From Odoribacteraceae bacterium (GTDB lineage Bacteria; Bacteroidota; Bacteroidia; Bacteroidales; Marinifilaceae): DNA of 36,635 nucleotides. The DNA lies in assembly GCA_031276355.1 (NCBI GenBank), contig JAISNC010000072.1:1-36635 (forward strand). Direction: 5' to 3'. Below, in pieces: positions 1-8,691 of the stretch. Position 1 is the stretch's first letter, and each line of letters starts with the position of its first letter. Below the pieces are notes generated by a model. The model saw only the letters and a program-made list of their open reading frames with translations, did not search any database and was not told the DNA's origin. The position numbers and the translations under genes are program-made.

Positions 1-1440
1 CGCCAGGGTACTACCGGGGCGAGCACGGAAGCGGGGAAGAACGTGGGCGCGCCCGGGCGCGCCACCTACGTCGAGATCATGGCCGTGACCGCCGGGGCGA
101 TCGAGGACGGCGGGGGCAAGCCGCTGCGTTATCGCTTCTACCCGGGCGCGAACATGACGAACGATTTCAATATCGTGCCGAATTTTCACTACACGCTCCC
201 TATCATCTTTCATACCGCGGGAGCCGAACAGGATAGTCGCGTGGAGAACCTGGGGCAGGTGCAGCTGGCCGAGTCGAACTCCTACATCATCAACCCGCTC
301 GCCGGTGCCGTGCAGACCACCTATGGCGTGCCCGTTTTCCGTATCAACAAGTTCTGGGATTCCGTGGACGGGGCGGCGGCTAACGTGCTTGCCGCGGATA
401 CCGAGTGGGAGGCCGAGGTGATCTGGCAGGATAAGGCGGGCGAGGGCCTGATCAATTTCTGCGAGTCCAGCGGGACGGTCATCGACGCGGGTAAATACGC
501 GGGCACGGGAGAAAATAATTTTTACTTTAGTCCCAAGGATCAAAACGCGGCGGGGAACGTGTTGATCGGGGTCAAGAAAAAGGGCGCTACCGAGTATCTC
601 TGGAGCTGGCACGTGTGGCTCACGGGCTACAACCCGGACATCACGCCGTCTTCCTGGCAGGAGAACGTTTACTCGTATCCCGTGACCGGCGGGGCCGTGC
701 ATCGCTACACCGGCTCGGTGTGGAGCACTAATTACACCAATAAATTCATCATGGACCGTAACCTCGGTGCCGTCAGTGCCGCGCGCCAGGATAGTCTTGT
801 CAATACCCGCGGCCTGTACTACCAGTTCGGGCGCAAGGACCCGTTTCCCGCTTCGAGCGTTCTACTGTATGATGGGACTGGAGGCGCTCTCCCTCGCTAC
901 CATAGTAACGGCGATTGTATATCGAGGGTCGCGGGCGCGACGGCGATCAAGACGGCGGTGCAGCGGCCTAATCTCTTCTACCAGCCTGGTGAGACCGATT
1001 GGGTGCAAAGCAACCCGTACACTAATCACCCGTGGAATAATCCGGCATGGCATGACTCGGAGACCGGCAAGAGCCTTTTCGATCCCTGTCCCCCGGGGTG
1101 GATGTTGCCCGTGACCGGCACGTGGAACGGGTTCTCCTCTGGTGGTATCAACGCTGCCAACTATCCTGGTGACTATCAGCTCAATGGAGTGAAAGCCGGT
1201 TGGGAATTCTACATGGGCGGGGTCGGCATAGGCGAAACGGCCTTCTATCCGGCGGCGGGCTATCGCCGCCACGATACGGGTACCGTGCGCTACGGGATGG
1301 ACAGTGGTTTCTACTGGGCGTTCACGCCGCACGACAATCCCTTAATGGGTCGTAACATGTACTTCTATGTGGGCACTGTCTTCGCGGCAGCCACTGACTT
1401 CCGCAGTAAAGGCTATACCGTGCGGTGTATCCAAGAATAA
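1..1440 (+). CDS. Fimbrillin-like / FISUMP-domain surface protein, 3' part (5' end outside window)
   Basis: The reading frame is open to the left edge, so only the C-terminal part (about 480 residues) is present; a GTG at 43 is internal and not a believable start. The first part, with a segment reading RYRFYPGANMTNDFNIVPN, resembles the Bacteroidota fimbrillin-like/DUF4906 surface proteins. The second half carries the marks of the Fibrobacter succinogenes major paralogous domain: MDRNLGA near window residue 250, GLYYQFGRKDPFP, DPCPPGWMLP and a terminal YTVRCIQE. Such proteins are usually exported lipoproteins or cell-surface/fimbrial tip components; the signal sequence would lie upstream. Role beyond surface display cannot be stated. 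It is convergent with the tricorn-like protease gene. Family assignment is confident, function is not. Confidence 0.85.
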   Translation, partial: RQGTTGASTEAGKNVGAPGRATYVEIMAVTAGAIEDGGGKPLRYRFYPGANMTNDFNIVPNFHYTLPIIFHTAGAEQDSRVENLGQVQLAESNSYIINPLAGAVQTTYGVPVFRINKFWDSVDGAAANVLAADTEWEAEVIWQDKAGEGLINFCESSGTVIDAGKYAGTGENNFYFSPKDQNAAGNVLIGVKKKGATEYLWSWHVWLTGYNPDITPSSWQENVYSYPVTGGAVHRYTGSVWSTNYTNKFIMDRNLGAVSAARQDSLVNTRGLYYQFGRKDPFPASSVLLYDGTGGALPRYHSNGDCISRVAGATAIKTAVQRPNLFYQPGETDWVQSNPYTNHPWNNPAWHDSETGKSLFDPCPPGWMLPVTGTWNGFSSGGINAANYPGDYQLNGVKAGWEFYMGGVGIGETAFYPAAGYRRHDTGTVRYGMDSGFYWAFTPHDNPLMGRNMYFYVGTVFAAATDFRSKGYTVRCIQE

Positions 1441-1442
1441 AA

Positions 1443-1478
1443 GGGAGCGGGGCGATCGCACCCGTTCCCCGCGCTCCC
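1443..1478 (+). terminator. GC-rich hairpin 3' of the FISUMP protein gene
   Basis: Three bases after the stop codon, GGGAGCG (1443-1449) pairs with CGCTCCC (1472-1478) and GGG (1450-1452) with CCC (1468-1470). No U-tract follows, so this may be an mRNA 3'-end stabiliser rather than an intrinsic terminator. Confidence 0.35.
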
Positions 1479-1579
1479 CGGAGGCCGGCGACTTCCGAGG
1501 ACTCCAGCCCCTGTCCGCTTGAAAGAACAAACCCTAACAAACGGCGTCTGTAGGCCTATCGTGTCATACCTTTAATACA

Positions 1580-1609
1580 CGCGTTTTACCATGCTCTAAT
1601 TAAAACGCG
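1580..1609. terminator. Inverted repeat between convergent genes, possible bidirectional terminator
   Basis: CGCGTTTTA (1580-1588) and TAAAACGCG (1601-1609) are perfect 9-bp inverted arms around a 12-nt loop, in the gap between two convergent genes and 15 bp from the protease stop codon. Position fits a shared terminator; there is no strong U-tract in either direction. Confidence 0.35.
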
Positions 1610-1624
1610 ATTGTGATAGCCATA

Positions 1625-4600
1625 CTACTCCCGGTGATTGTGCCCCCGCGCTTTATCCGGGAACGGGGGGATGGGGGGAGGAGGCAGGCGTTCGCCCTTG
1701 ATCTTCTCGAGGATCACCTCGATGGCTTTCTCTAATTGCGCGTCCTCGCCGTGGTACTCGCGATAAGGATCGTTGGCGATGTCCATGTCGGGTTCAACGC
1801 CGTATCCCTCGATGATAAAGCCCGACCCGTCGGCAGCAAAGGGCGCGTAGGAAGGGGTGACGATGGAGCCGCCGTCAACGACGCGGATGCTGCCACTGTA
1901 ACCCACCACTCCGCCCCATGTACGCCGGCCGATGATCGTCCCCAAGTTGTTGTGACGAAAACGGTAGGGGAAGAGGTCGCCGTCGGAAGCAGAGTACTCG
2001 TTCACGAGCAGGACTTTCGGCCCGACGAAGGTGCCCACGGGACTGACCGATCCTTCGGCTTGATTCGTGTGCATGGTGTAGAAATCGGGGGTCCGGGCGA
2101 GACGTTCGGCGATCATGGGCGAGACGTTGCCGCCGCCGTTGCCGCGATCGTCGATGATGAGAGCGCTCTTCGTGAGCTGCGGGTAGTAGTATTTCACGAA
2201 CTCGTTCAAGCCATTGATTCCCATGTCGGGGATGTGGATGTAGCCGACGGCGCCCTGGGTGGCCTCGTTTACCCGTTTGATGTTGTCATGTACCCAACGG
2301 TAGTAGTAGAGCAGTGACTCGTCGGCCAGGGGGGTCACCAGCACCTTGCGGGCATTCGCGACGGAGGGAATCGCGTTTACCTGCAACTCCACCGTCCTAT
2401 TGGCTTTGCCGACCAGTTCCGAGAAGAGGTTGTCCACCTCGACCAGCGAGCGCCCGTCGATGGCGATGATATACTCTCCCTCTTTCACCTCCACGCCGGG
2501 CATCGTCAGCGGCGAGCGGGTGGCGGCCGACCAGTTGGCCCCCTCGATCACCTCCTTCACCCGGAAGTAACCCGACGGATCTTTTTCGAACTTGGCACCC
2601 AGCAAACCCGTGTACTCCCGCGGGGGACGAGGATAGTTTCCGTTCTGGGAGTAGGCATGCCCCACGTTTAACTCGCCGATCATCTCGCCGATGAGGTAGG
2701 TCAGGTCTACCCGGTGTTTCACGTGGGGCACCAGCCCGCGGTATTTTTCATAGATCGCCTTCCACTCTACACCGTGCATGTTCCTGGCGTAAAAAAAGTC
2801 ACGCATTTGCCTCCAGCTTTCGTCGTATATCTGCAACCACTCTTCGGGGTAGTCGACCCATCGCCTGAGTCCGTCCAGCGGTACCCCTTTCGTGATGTTT
2901 ACACTCGTTACCGGCATCTCCACGACTTGCAAGGCTTTACCGGAGAGCGCCAACCCACGCGCGTAACCGTTACTAAACAGGAGCCTGCCTCTTGTTTCGC
3001 TCTCCTGTTTCGTCTCCAGATCATATACCAGGGTGCTCCCCGCCCGGTCGTAAAAAAGCTTCTGTCCCAACAAGTGCAGGTTAGAATAGCTGTCTGCCGC
3101 GATGACGGGCACCTCTATCACGCGACGCGGCAGGTTCGCGAAGTCGAGAACTACCTCCTTGCTTTTCTCTTTTTTCTCCTTGGAGGCTTCGCCGGTCGGC
3201 GCGTCGTTCCGGGGAGCGAACGGCACGGCAGCGTCTCGCGCGAGAGGCAGGAGATACACCTTATTCATCCGGGTATAGACATGATTCCACTCCGTGCGGC
3301 TATACACCGGGGTAAACGAGCGGGCGGAAGAGAAGAGCAAAAAGCGCCCGTCATCACTGAAGTTGGGGGAAGCCGCGTCGTACCAACCATCGGTCACCAC
3401 GTGTCCCTTTTTTAGCTCCACGTCATGCACGACGATGTTGTTCATCGTTTTTTCCGGTCGCACGTAGGTGATCCACCGGCTGTCGGGCGACCAGTTGAAG
3501 GCGTTTATCGGGGCAACTCCCGATTGCTCGATCACCTCGTTTTTCCCGGAGGCGAGGTCGATGATATTTAGCGTGTTTCGTTTCTCGCTCCAAGCGATTT
3601 TCCGGGAGTCGGGCGACCATTTATAGGTAAAAATATAGCCCTCGAATCCCTCTATCAATTTGCGCTCTTTCCCGGAGGAGGTTTCCCGCAGGTAGATGGT
3701 AAACTCCCCCTCCTTGTCGGAGATATAGCTGATGTATTTCCCATCCGGAGACCAGGCGGGACTCCTGTCGTTCGCGCCGGAGGAGTTGGTCAAGTTGTAG
3801 GTTATCCCCTCTTGGGCCGGCAACGAGAAGATATCCCCGCGGGCGGCCACCAGCACTCGTTTGCCGTCGGGCGATGCCACGCTTTCGGTCATCTCCTCCC
3901 TCACGTCCCTCCACCCCGGTCGCGCGTGAGGATGGTCGTTCGCGATCATCACCGGGATCTTGTCGATTTGCTTCTTCACGAGATCGTATTGATAAAGATC
4001 TCCCCCCTGCTCGTAGACGATCCGCCTCTCCCCGATAGCGGGGAACTTGATGTCGTAATCGCGATGATGAGAGATCCTCCGCGTCTGCTTGTCGGCCAGG
4101 TTGTAGACGTACAGGTTCATAACGTCGTCAGCGTCGGAGAGAAAGTAGATCTCTCCTCCCGCCGGTGCCCACATGGGGATGATCTCCTGGGAAGTACCGC
4201 CGGTGATTTTTTCCGAAACCCCCGTTGTCAAGTCTACTACGCGGACATCATCGGTCATTCCGCCCGCGTACCGCTTCCAGGTCCGAAATTCCCGGAAGAT
4301 GTAGTTGTATGCCAATTTTTTGCCATCCGGGGAGAAAGAGGCGAATCCCCCGTTTTTCAGCGGCATCTCGGTAGGAAGTCCCCCTTCGACAGGGACAGTG
4401 AAGAGTTGCCCCGTGAAGTCGTTAAACGAGTAACAGCGCGAGCGGAAGAGCACATGCTTGCTGTCCGGTGTCCACCCGATCACGATGTTGTTAGGCCCCA
4501 TCCGGTCTCCCGGGTCATCCCTGTTTAGCGTGGCCGTGTAGGTGAGTCGCCGGGGTTCGCCACCGTCGGAGGGGATGATATACACTTCCGTGTTGCCGTC

Positions 4601-4843
4601 AAGCTGCCCCGTGAAGGCGATGTGCCTGCCGTCCGGCGAGAAACGGGGGAACATCTCGTACCCCACGTGCGAGGTCAACTTGCGGGCCACCCCGCCGGAC
4701 ACGGCCACCGTATAGATGTCCCCGCCATAAGAGAACACCACCTTGTCTCCTACCGAGTGGGGAAATCGCAGGACGCGCGCCTCTTGGGCCGGTAAGAAAA
4801 GAGAGTATAGCGAAAAGCCAATGATAAAAACCGTTCTTCTCAT
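1625..4843 (-). CDS. Tricorn-protease-like S41 peptidase with beta-propeller domains
   Basis: This 1072-residue protein matches the tricorn protease homologue architecture in length and order. An N-terminal signal peptide ends near Gln20; WD40-like/TolB-like propeller blades with repeated FSPDG, WSPDG and WSPDS motifs fill about residues 40-560; a mixed region follows; a PDZ domain lies at about 740-825; a C-terminal tail-specific protease core ends the chain. Likely catalytic residues are His729 (in GELNVGHAY) and Ser953 (in NEYSASDGD), close in position to the tricorn His746 and Ser965; the DDRGNGGG loop precedes the serine. It should degrade peptides, here probably periplasmic because of the signal peptide. 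A proline-rich tail (PPPPIPPFP) is unusual but probably a linker. It lies 22 nt behind purN and may be co-transcribed with it. Confidence 0.93.
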   Translation of the reverse strand: MRRTVFIIGFSLYSLFLPAQEARVLRFPHSVGDKVVFSYGGDIYTVAVSGGVARKLTSHVGYEMFPRFSPDGRHIAFTGQLDGNTEVYIIPSDGGEPRRLTYTATLNRDDPGDRMGPNNIVIGWTPDSKHVLFRSRCYSFNDFTGQLFTVPVEGGLPTEMPLKNGGFASFSPDGKKLAYNYIFREFRTWKRYAGGMTDDVRVVDLTTGVSEKITGGTSQEIIPMWAPAGGEIYFLSDADDVMNLYVYNLADKQTRRISHHRDYDIKFPAIGERRIVYEQGGDLYQYDLVKKQIDKIPVMIANDHPHARPGWRDVREEMTESVASPDGKRVLVAARGDIFSLPAQEGITYNLTNSSGANDRSPAWSPDGKYISYISDKEGEFTIYLRETSSGKERKLIEGFEGYIFTYKWSPDSRKIAWSEKRNTLNIIDLASGKNEVIEQSGVAPINAFNWSPDSRWITYVRPEKTMNNIVVHDVELKKGHVVTDGWYDAASPNFSDDGRFLLFSSARSFTPVYSRTEWNHVYTRMNKVYLLPLARDAAVPFAPRNDAPTGEASKEKKEKSKEVVLDFANLPRRVIEVPVIAADSYSNLHLLGQKLFYDRAGSTLVYDLETKQESETRGRLLFSNGYARGLALSGKALQVVEMPVTSVNITKGVPLDGLRRWVDYPEEWLQIYDESWRQMRDFFYARNMHGVEWKAIYEKYRGLVPHVKHRVDLTYLIGEMIGELNVGHAYSQNGNYPRPPREYTGLLGAKFEKDPSGYFRVKEVIEGANWSAATRSPLTMPGVEVKEGEYIIAIDGRSLVEVDNLFSELVGKANRTVELQVNAIPSVANARKVLVTPLADESLLYYYRWVHDNIKRVNEATQGAVGYIHIPDMGINGLNEFVKYYYPQLTKSALIIDDRGNGGGNVSPMIAERLARTPDFYTMHTNQAEGSVSPVGTFVGPKVLLVNEYSASDGDLFPYRFRHNNLGTIIGRRTWGGVVGYSGSIRVVDGGSIVTPSYAPFAADGSGFIIEGYGVEPDMDIANDPYREYHGEDAQLEKAIEVILEKIKGERLPPPPIPPFPDKARGHNHRE

Positions 4844-4865
4844 AATATTATGTGTTGTTGATGTT

Positions 4866-5432
4866 TTACTTGTTCTCCAGTAGCCTCTTGATCACCGCCG
4901 GGAAATGGGCCTGCTCCAGCGCGTGTATTTTCCCCGCGAGGCTTTCCGGGGTCTCTCCGGGGGCGATAGCACACGCGGCTTGAAAGATCACCGTCCCCTC
5001 GTCGTACCGCTCGTTCACGTAATGGATCGTGATGCCGCTCTCTCCATCGCCCCGCGCGATGACCGCCTCGTGAACCCGCATCCCGTACATCCCCTGCCCC
5101 CCGTGAGCGGGCAAGAGGGCCGGGTGAATGTTAATGACTTGGTGGGGGAATGCCTCTAAAATGTGGGGTGGCACCTTCCATAGGAATCCGGCAAGCACGA
5201 CCAGGTCTACCTTCAACGTTTTCAGCCGGTCCAGCACGCGATCCGAGGTAAAATCCTCCCGGTTAAAGATAAAAGCGGGAATATCGAACCCCTTGATCCG
5301 TTCCAGCACGAACGCGTTCGGCCGGTTGCAAAAGAGAGCAACCACCCGAATTTCACGATCGTTTTTGAAATATTTTATAATGTTTTCGGCGTTAGATCCT
5401 GATCCAGAGGCAAATATTACGATATTTTTCAT
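4866..5432 (-). CDS. purN: Phosphoribosylglycinamide formyltransferase (GART), purine synthesis
   Basis: At 188 residues this has the usual PurN length. It transfers a formyl group from 10-formyltetrahydrofolate to GAR in the third step of purine synthesis, in the cytoplasm. Visible landmarks are the N-terminal nucleotide loop ASGSGSN (8-14), the catalytic Asn101 and His103 in INIHPALLP, and Asp144 in RYDEG, matching the Asn/His/Asp triad of the family. The gene is divergent from acpP across an AT-rich 168-bp gap, and the protease gene follows 22 nt downstream on the same strand. The ATG start directly precedes the first beta strand, as expected. Confidence 0.96.
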   Translation of the reverse strand: MKNIVIFASGSGSNAENIIKYFKNDREIRVVALFCNRPNAFVLERIKGFDIPAFIFNREDFTSDRVLDRLKTLKVDLVVLAGFLWKVPPHILEAFPHQVINIHPALLPAHGGQGMYGMRVHEAVIARGDGESGITIHYVNERYDEGTVIFQAACAIAPGETPESLAGKIHALEQAHFPAVIKRLLENK

Positions 5433-5459
5433 TATATAAGCAGTTAAAAGTCAATGGCA

Positions 5460-5467
5460 TAAAGGTA
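5460..5467 (-). promoter_or_regulatory. Possible -7 box for purN
   Basis: Read on the minus strand this is TACCTTTA, one base from the Bacteroidota -7 consensus TAnnTTTG, 27 bp upstream of the purN start codon. No clear TTG -33 element is visible at the right distance. Confidence 0.3.
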
Positions 5468-5513
5468 TAAAACTTTATTCACGCGAAAAATTTTCTATGA
5501 AAAATAAATTCTC

Positions 5514-5521
5514 TACCTTTG
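5514..5521 (+). promoter_or_regulatory. Likely -7 box for the acpP-fabF-rnc operon
   Basis: TACCTTTG is an exact match to the Bacteroidota -7 consensus TAnnTTTG in an AT-rich intergenic stretch. The -33 region is T-rich (TTTTC at 5491-5495) rather than TTG. The predicted transcript would have a leader of about 75 nt containing a TTTGAG/CTCAAA hairpin (5531-5554). Confidence 0.5.
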
Positions 5522-5600
5522 CCGCTGAACTTTGAGGGTTATGTGACGCTCAAAAAACGCAGAGTGAAATAAAAAATGTCTAATTCTAAAATTGAAAATT

Positions 5601-5837
5601 ATGTCCGACATTACAAGCAGAGTGCAAGCTATCATCGTCGATAAGTTGGGTGTCGATGAGTCAGAAGTGAAACCTGAAGCGACCTTCACGAACGACCTGG
5701 GTGCTGACTCTTTGGATACGGTAGAATTGATCATGGAACTGGAGAAGGAGTTTAACATCACGATTCCCGACGACCAGGCCGAAAAGATCGTGACCGTGGG
5801 CGATGCCATCGCTTATGTTGAAGCCAACGCTCAGTAA
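5601..5837 (+). CDS. acpP: Acyl carrier protein
   Basis: A 78-residue acidic protein with the family signature [10 protein letters not shown]; Ser37 is the site for the 4'-phosphopantetheine arm that carries growing acyl chains in type II fatty acid synthesis. Length and sequence are typical. I chose the ATG at 5601 (MSDITSRV); an in-frame TTG nine bases earlier would add three residues and is not needed. It is followed 15 nt later by fabF, giving the common acpP-fabF-rnc order. A short out-of-frame ORF (5576-5644) overlaps the start codon. Confidence 0.97.
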   Translation: MSDITSRVQAIIVDKLGVDESEVKPEATFTNDLGADSLDTVELIMELEKEFNITIPDDQAEKIVTVGDAIAYVEANAQ

Positions 5838-5852
5838 TTTAATATCGAATTT

Positions 5853-7097
5853 ATGAATCTCAAACGAGTAGTAATTACTGGTCTCGGCACCATCAATCCC
5901 CTCGGACACAACGTGCCCGAGTTCTGGGATAACCTCGTGAAAGGCGTCAGTGGCGCTGCCCCGATTACTCGTTTTGATGCATCCAAATTTCGTACACAGT
6001 TCGCTTGTGAGGTAAAAAACTACGAGGCGACAGCATACTTTGATAAGAAAGAAGCCCGTAAATTGGATCTTTACTCCCAATTCGGGTTGATCGCCGCGAA
6101 AGAGGCGATCAAGGATTCGAAAATCGACCTGGAACAAGAGAACAAAAAAAGAATCGGCGTGATCTGGGGTGCCGGCATAGGGGGGTTGGAAACATTCTTT
6201 GAAGAGTGTCAAACCTTCATCCTGGGCGACGGGACTCCCAGATTTAACCCGTTCTTTATACCGAAAATGATTGCCAACATGGGAGGTGCTTTGATCTCCA
6301 TCGAGTACGGGCTGAAAGGGCCCAGTTACACGACGGTGTCTGCTTGTGCCTCGTCGGCTCACGCGTTGGTGGATGCATTAAACCTGATCCGCTTGGGCAA
6401 GGCTGACGTGATCATTGCCGGCGGTTCGGAAGCGGCCATTACTCACGCCGGCGTGGGAGGATTTAATTCCATGAAGGCCTTGTCCACGCGCAACGACGAC
6501 CCGCGAACGGCTTCCCGGCCGTTTGACACGGAACGGGACGGCTTCGTGATCGGGGAAGGTGGCGCTTGCTTGGTAGTGGAAGAGTACGAACATGCCGTGA
6601 AACGAGGTGCCCACATTTATGCCGAACTCGCGGGAGGAGGTGCCAACGGCGACGCTTATCACATGACGGCTCCCGATCCGGAAGGAGAAGGCGCTGCCGA
6701 GGTGATGAAGCTGGCTATCGAAGATGCCGGGATGTCGCTCGACGAGGTGGATTATATCAACGTGCACGGGACTTCTACCGGCCTGGGGGATATCGCCGAG
6801 ACCAGGGCGATCTTGAGAGCGTTTGGTAAACACGCTTACGAGTTAAATATCAGTTCTTCCAAGTCGATGACGGGGCACCTGCTGGGTGCTGCCGGGGCCG
6901 TGGAGGCGATCGTTTGCGTCTTGGCCGTGAAGAATGGTATCGCCCCCGCGACGATTAATTTCCATACCCTTGATCCGGAACTCGACCCGAAATTGAACTT
7001 CACGTTCAATAAGGCCCAGGAGAGAGAGATCGGTGTTGCCATTAGCAACACCTTCGGCTTCGGCGGTCACAACGCTTGTATCGTGTTCAAGAAATGA
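5853..7097 (+). CDS. fabF: 3-oxoacyl-ACP synthase II (KAS II)
   Basis: This 414-residue condensing enzyme elongates acyl-ACP with malonyl-ACP in fatty acid synthesis in the cytoplasm. The Cys-His-His triad is complete: Cys165 in VSACASSAH, His305 in VHGTSTGLGD and His342 in MTGHLLGAAG. The C-terminal FGFGGHN loop is also present. It lies directly behind its carrier protein gene acpP and 18 nt before rnc, consistent with one operon. Base composition here is visibly lower in GC than in the right-hand third of the window. Confidence 0.97.
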   Translation: MNLKRVVITGLGTINPLGHNVPEFWDNLVKGVSGAAPITRFDASKFRTQFACEVKNYEATAYFDKKEARKLDLYSQFGLIAAKEAIKDSKIDLEQENKKRIGVIWGAGIGGLETFFEECQTFILGDGTPRFNPFFIPKMIANMGGALISIEYGLKGPSYTTVSACASSAHALVDALNLIRLGKADVIIAGGSEAAITHAGVGGFNSMKALSTRNDDPRTASRPFDTERDGFVIGEGGACLVVEEYEHAVKRGAHIYAELAGGGANGDAYHMTAPDPEGEGAAEVMKLAIEDAGMSLDEVDYINVHGTSTGLGDIAETRAILRAFGKHAYELNISSSKSMTGHLLGAAGAVEAIVCVLAVKNGIAPATINFHTLDPELDPKLNFTFNKAQEREIGVAISNTFGFGGHNACIVFKK

Positions 7098-7115
7098 ACT
7101 CTAAAACTTAGAGCG

Positions 7116-7859
7116 GTGATTGGCAAAATCATTCAATCCATAAAACTTTATCTTCATAGAAAAGAAAAGTTTTATGGATTGTCTTTTTCAGACATCGGGT
7201 TTATCCCGCGGAACAGAGGGCTGTATAGGCTGGCCTTGTTACACAAATCTGCCTCGAAATACACGAGAAGCGGTACCGTTTTGAATTACGAGCGCCTGGA
7301 GTTTCTCGGCGATGCTATCTTGGGGGCTATCATCGCCGAGATACTTTATAAGTTTTTCCCTAAACAAGACGAGGGAGAATTGACGCGCCTGCGCTCTAAA
7401 ATCGTTAGCCGGGAGTCGTTGAACGACATCGCTATCCGGATGGGATTTGACAAAGAGGTGGTCGCTAAATCGGATATTTCCAAGAACAAACATATCTATG
7501 GAGATGTCTTTGAAGCGTTTACAGGGGCCATTTACTTGGATCAGGGGTACGTGAAGACCAAATACTTCGTGGAATCATACATTTTCCCGCGGTATGTCAA
7601 CCTGCAAGAGCTGGTCTATGTCGACAAGAACTACAAGAGTCGCCTGATCGAGTGGGGACAAAAAAACAAGGTAGAGTTAAGTATCAATACCGTAGAGACA
7701 CACGCGGGGCGTCGATCGAAGTTCGTCAGCACCGTCTCGATTGACGAGAAGGTGATGGGCAAGGGCATCGGATCTTCCAAGAAAGAGGCCGAACAGCACT
7801 CCGCCGAGATAGCGATCCGCAAGATCCAGGAGAAGGGAACGGGGCATGTGGAAATATAG
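7116..7859 (+). CDS. rnc: Ribonuclease III
   Basis: The 247-residue protein has the two RNase III domains. The endonuclease domain contains the signature ERLEFLGDA (59-67) with metal ligands Glu59, Asp66, Asp130 and Glu133 in the GDVFEAFTGAIYLDQG segment. A double-stranded RNA-binding domain occupies about residues 170-245 and ends in SSKKEAEQHSAEIAI. It cuts double-stranded RNA in rRNA processing and mRNA turnover. The start is a GTG at 7116; no suitable ATG is available before the conserved region, and the GTG leaves 18 nt after fabF. The 3' end overlaps the next ORF if its first ATG is used. Confidence 0.95.
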   Translation: MIGKIIQSIKLYLHRKEKFYGLSFSDIGFIPRNRGLYRLALLHKSASKYTRSGTVLNYERLEFLGDAILGAIIAEILYKFFPKQDEGELTRLRSKIVSRESLNDIAIRMGFDKEVVAKSDISKNKHIYGDVFEAFTGAIYLDQGYVKTKYFVESYIFPRYVNLQELVYVDKNYKSRLIEWGQKNKVELSINTVETHAGRRSKFVSTVSIDEKVMGKGIGSSKKEAEQHSAEIAIRKIQEKGTGHVEI

Positions 7860-8595
7860 GGCGATGAGGCGACAGACATCACCGCGAAAAATCATCATCA
7901 TCGGGGCAACATCCGGTATCGGGAGAGAACTCGCCTTGCTTTACTTGTCGTCCGGCCATTTCGTGGGGATCACGGGAAGGCGCGCCGAGAAACTGGCGGA
8001 AATCCAAGCGCTCTGTCCTGACCGCACCTGGTGCAAACCGATGGATGTACGGCTGGAGGAGAGCACGGCCCTCCTCGACGAGTTGATCCGGGAGATGCAG
8101 GGCGTTGACTTGATCATTTACAGTTCGGGCATAGGCACGCAAACGGCGGCGTTACTCCCGGAAGTGGAGATGGATACCCTCTTCACGAACGCCGTGGGGT
8201 TCACGCGGATCGTCATTCATGCTTATAACTACTTCAAAGAGCGTCGTGTAGCGGGACATATCGCGGCGATTAGCTCCATCGCGGGGACGAAGCCTCTTGG
8301 AGAGGCCCCGGCGTACAGCGCGACGAAGCGTTACGTGACGCATTACATCTCCTGCCTGGCCCAAAAAGCCCGTCGTGAAAAAATCCCCGTCACGTTTACA
8401 ACCATTCTTCCCGGATTTATCCGCACGGAGCTATTGCGTCACGACTATCCCCTCATGATCCCGCTCGCCAAGGGGGCGCGCCTGATCTTCCGGGCCATCG
8501 AGCGAAAGAAACGCAGTACGATCCTTCCCGGCAGGTGGCGCCCGATCATGTTTATTGCTCGCTTGATTCCCCGTTGGTTGTGGGAAAGGGTGTGA
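7846..8595 (+). CDS. Short-chain dehydrogenase/reductase (SDR) of unknown substrate
   Basis: A classical SDR of about 249 residues: cofactor loop GATSGIG (20-26), a short acidic-poor second strand GITGRRAEK suggesting NADP(H), catalytic serine in AAISSIAG (143/144), and Tyr157/Lys161 in YSATK. The C-terminal stretch (FIARLIPRWLWERV) is hydrophobic, as in many bacterial SDRs that sit near membranes. The ATG at 7846 overlaps the end of rnc by 14 nt; an in-frame ATG at 7864 avoids overlap and still leaves nine residues before the first beta strand. Being last in the acpP-fabF-rnc run hints at lipid metabolism, but that is only positional. Confidence 0.88.
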   Translation: MWKYRAMRRQTSPRKIIIIGATSGIGRELALLYLSSGHFVGITGRRAEKLAEIQALCPDRTWCKPMDVRLEESTALLDELIREMQGVDLIIYSSGIGTQTAALLPEVEMDTLFTNAVGFTRIVIHAYNYFKERRVAGHIAAISSIAGTKPLGEAPAYSATKRYVTHYISCLAQKARREKIPVTFTTILPGFIRTELLRHDYPLMIPLAKGARLIFRAIERKKRSTILPGRWRPIMFIARLIPRWLWERV

Positions 8596-8640
8596 TCGAG
8601 GCGAGGACGAATCCGCCTCTTGCCGTGAGGTCACGGTACC
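8596..8640 (+). terminator. Two small hairpins after the SDR gene
   Basis: GAGGCG...CGCCTC (8598-8619) and CCGTGA...TCACGG (about 8624-8637) form adjacent stem-loops just past the stop codon. They may end the acpP-fabF-rnc-SDR transcript, but no U-tract follows directly. Confidence 0.3.
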
Positions 8641-8691
8641 CGTGCAATAGGCAAAAACGACATGTAGACTTTTTAAATTTAAATACACGTG

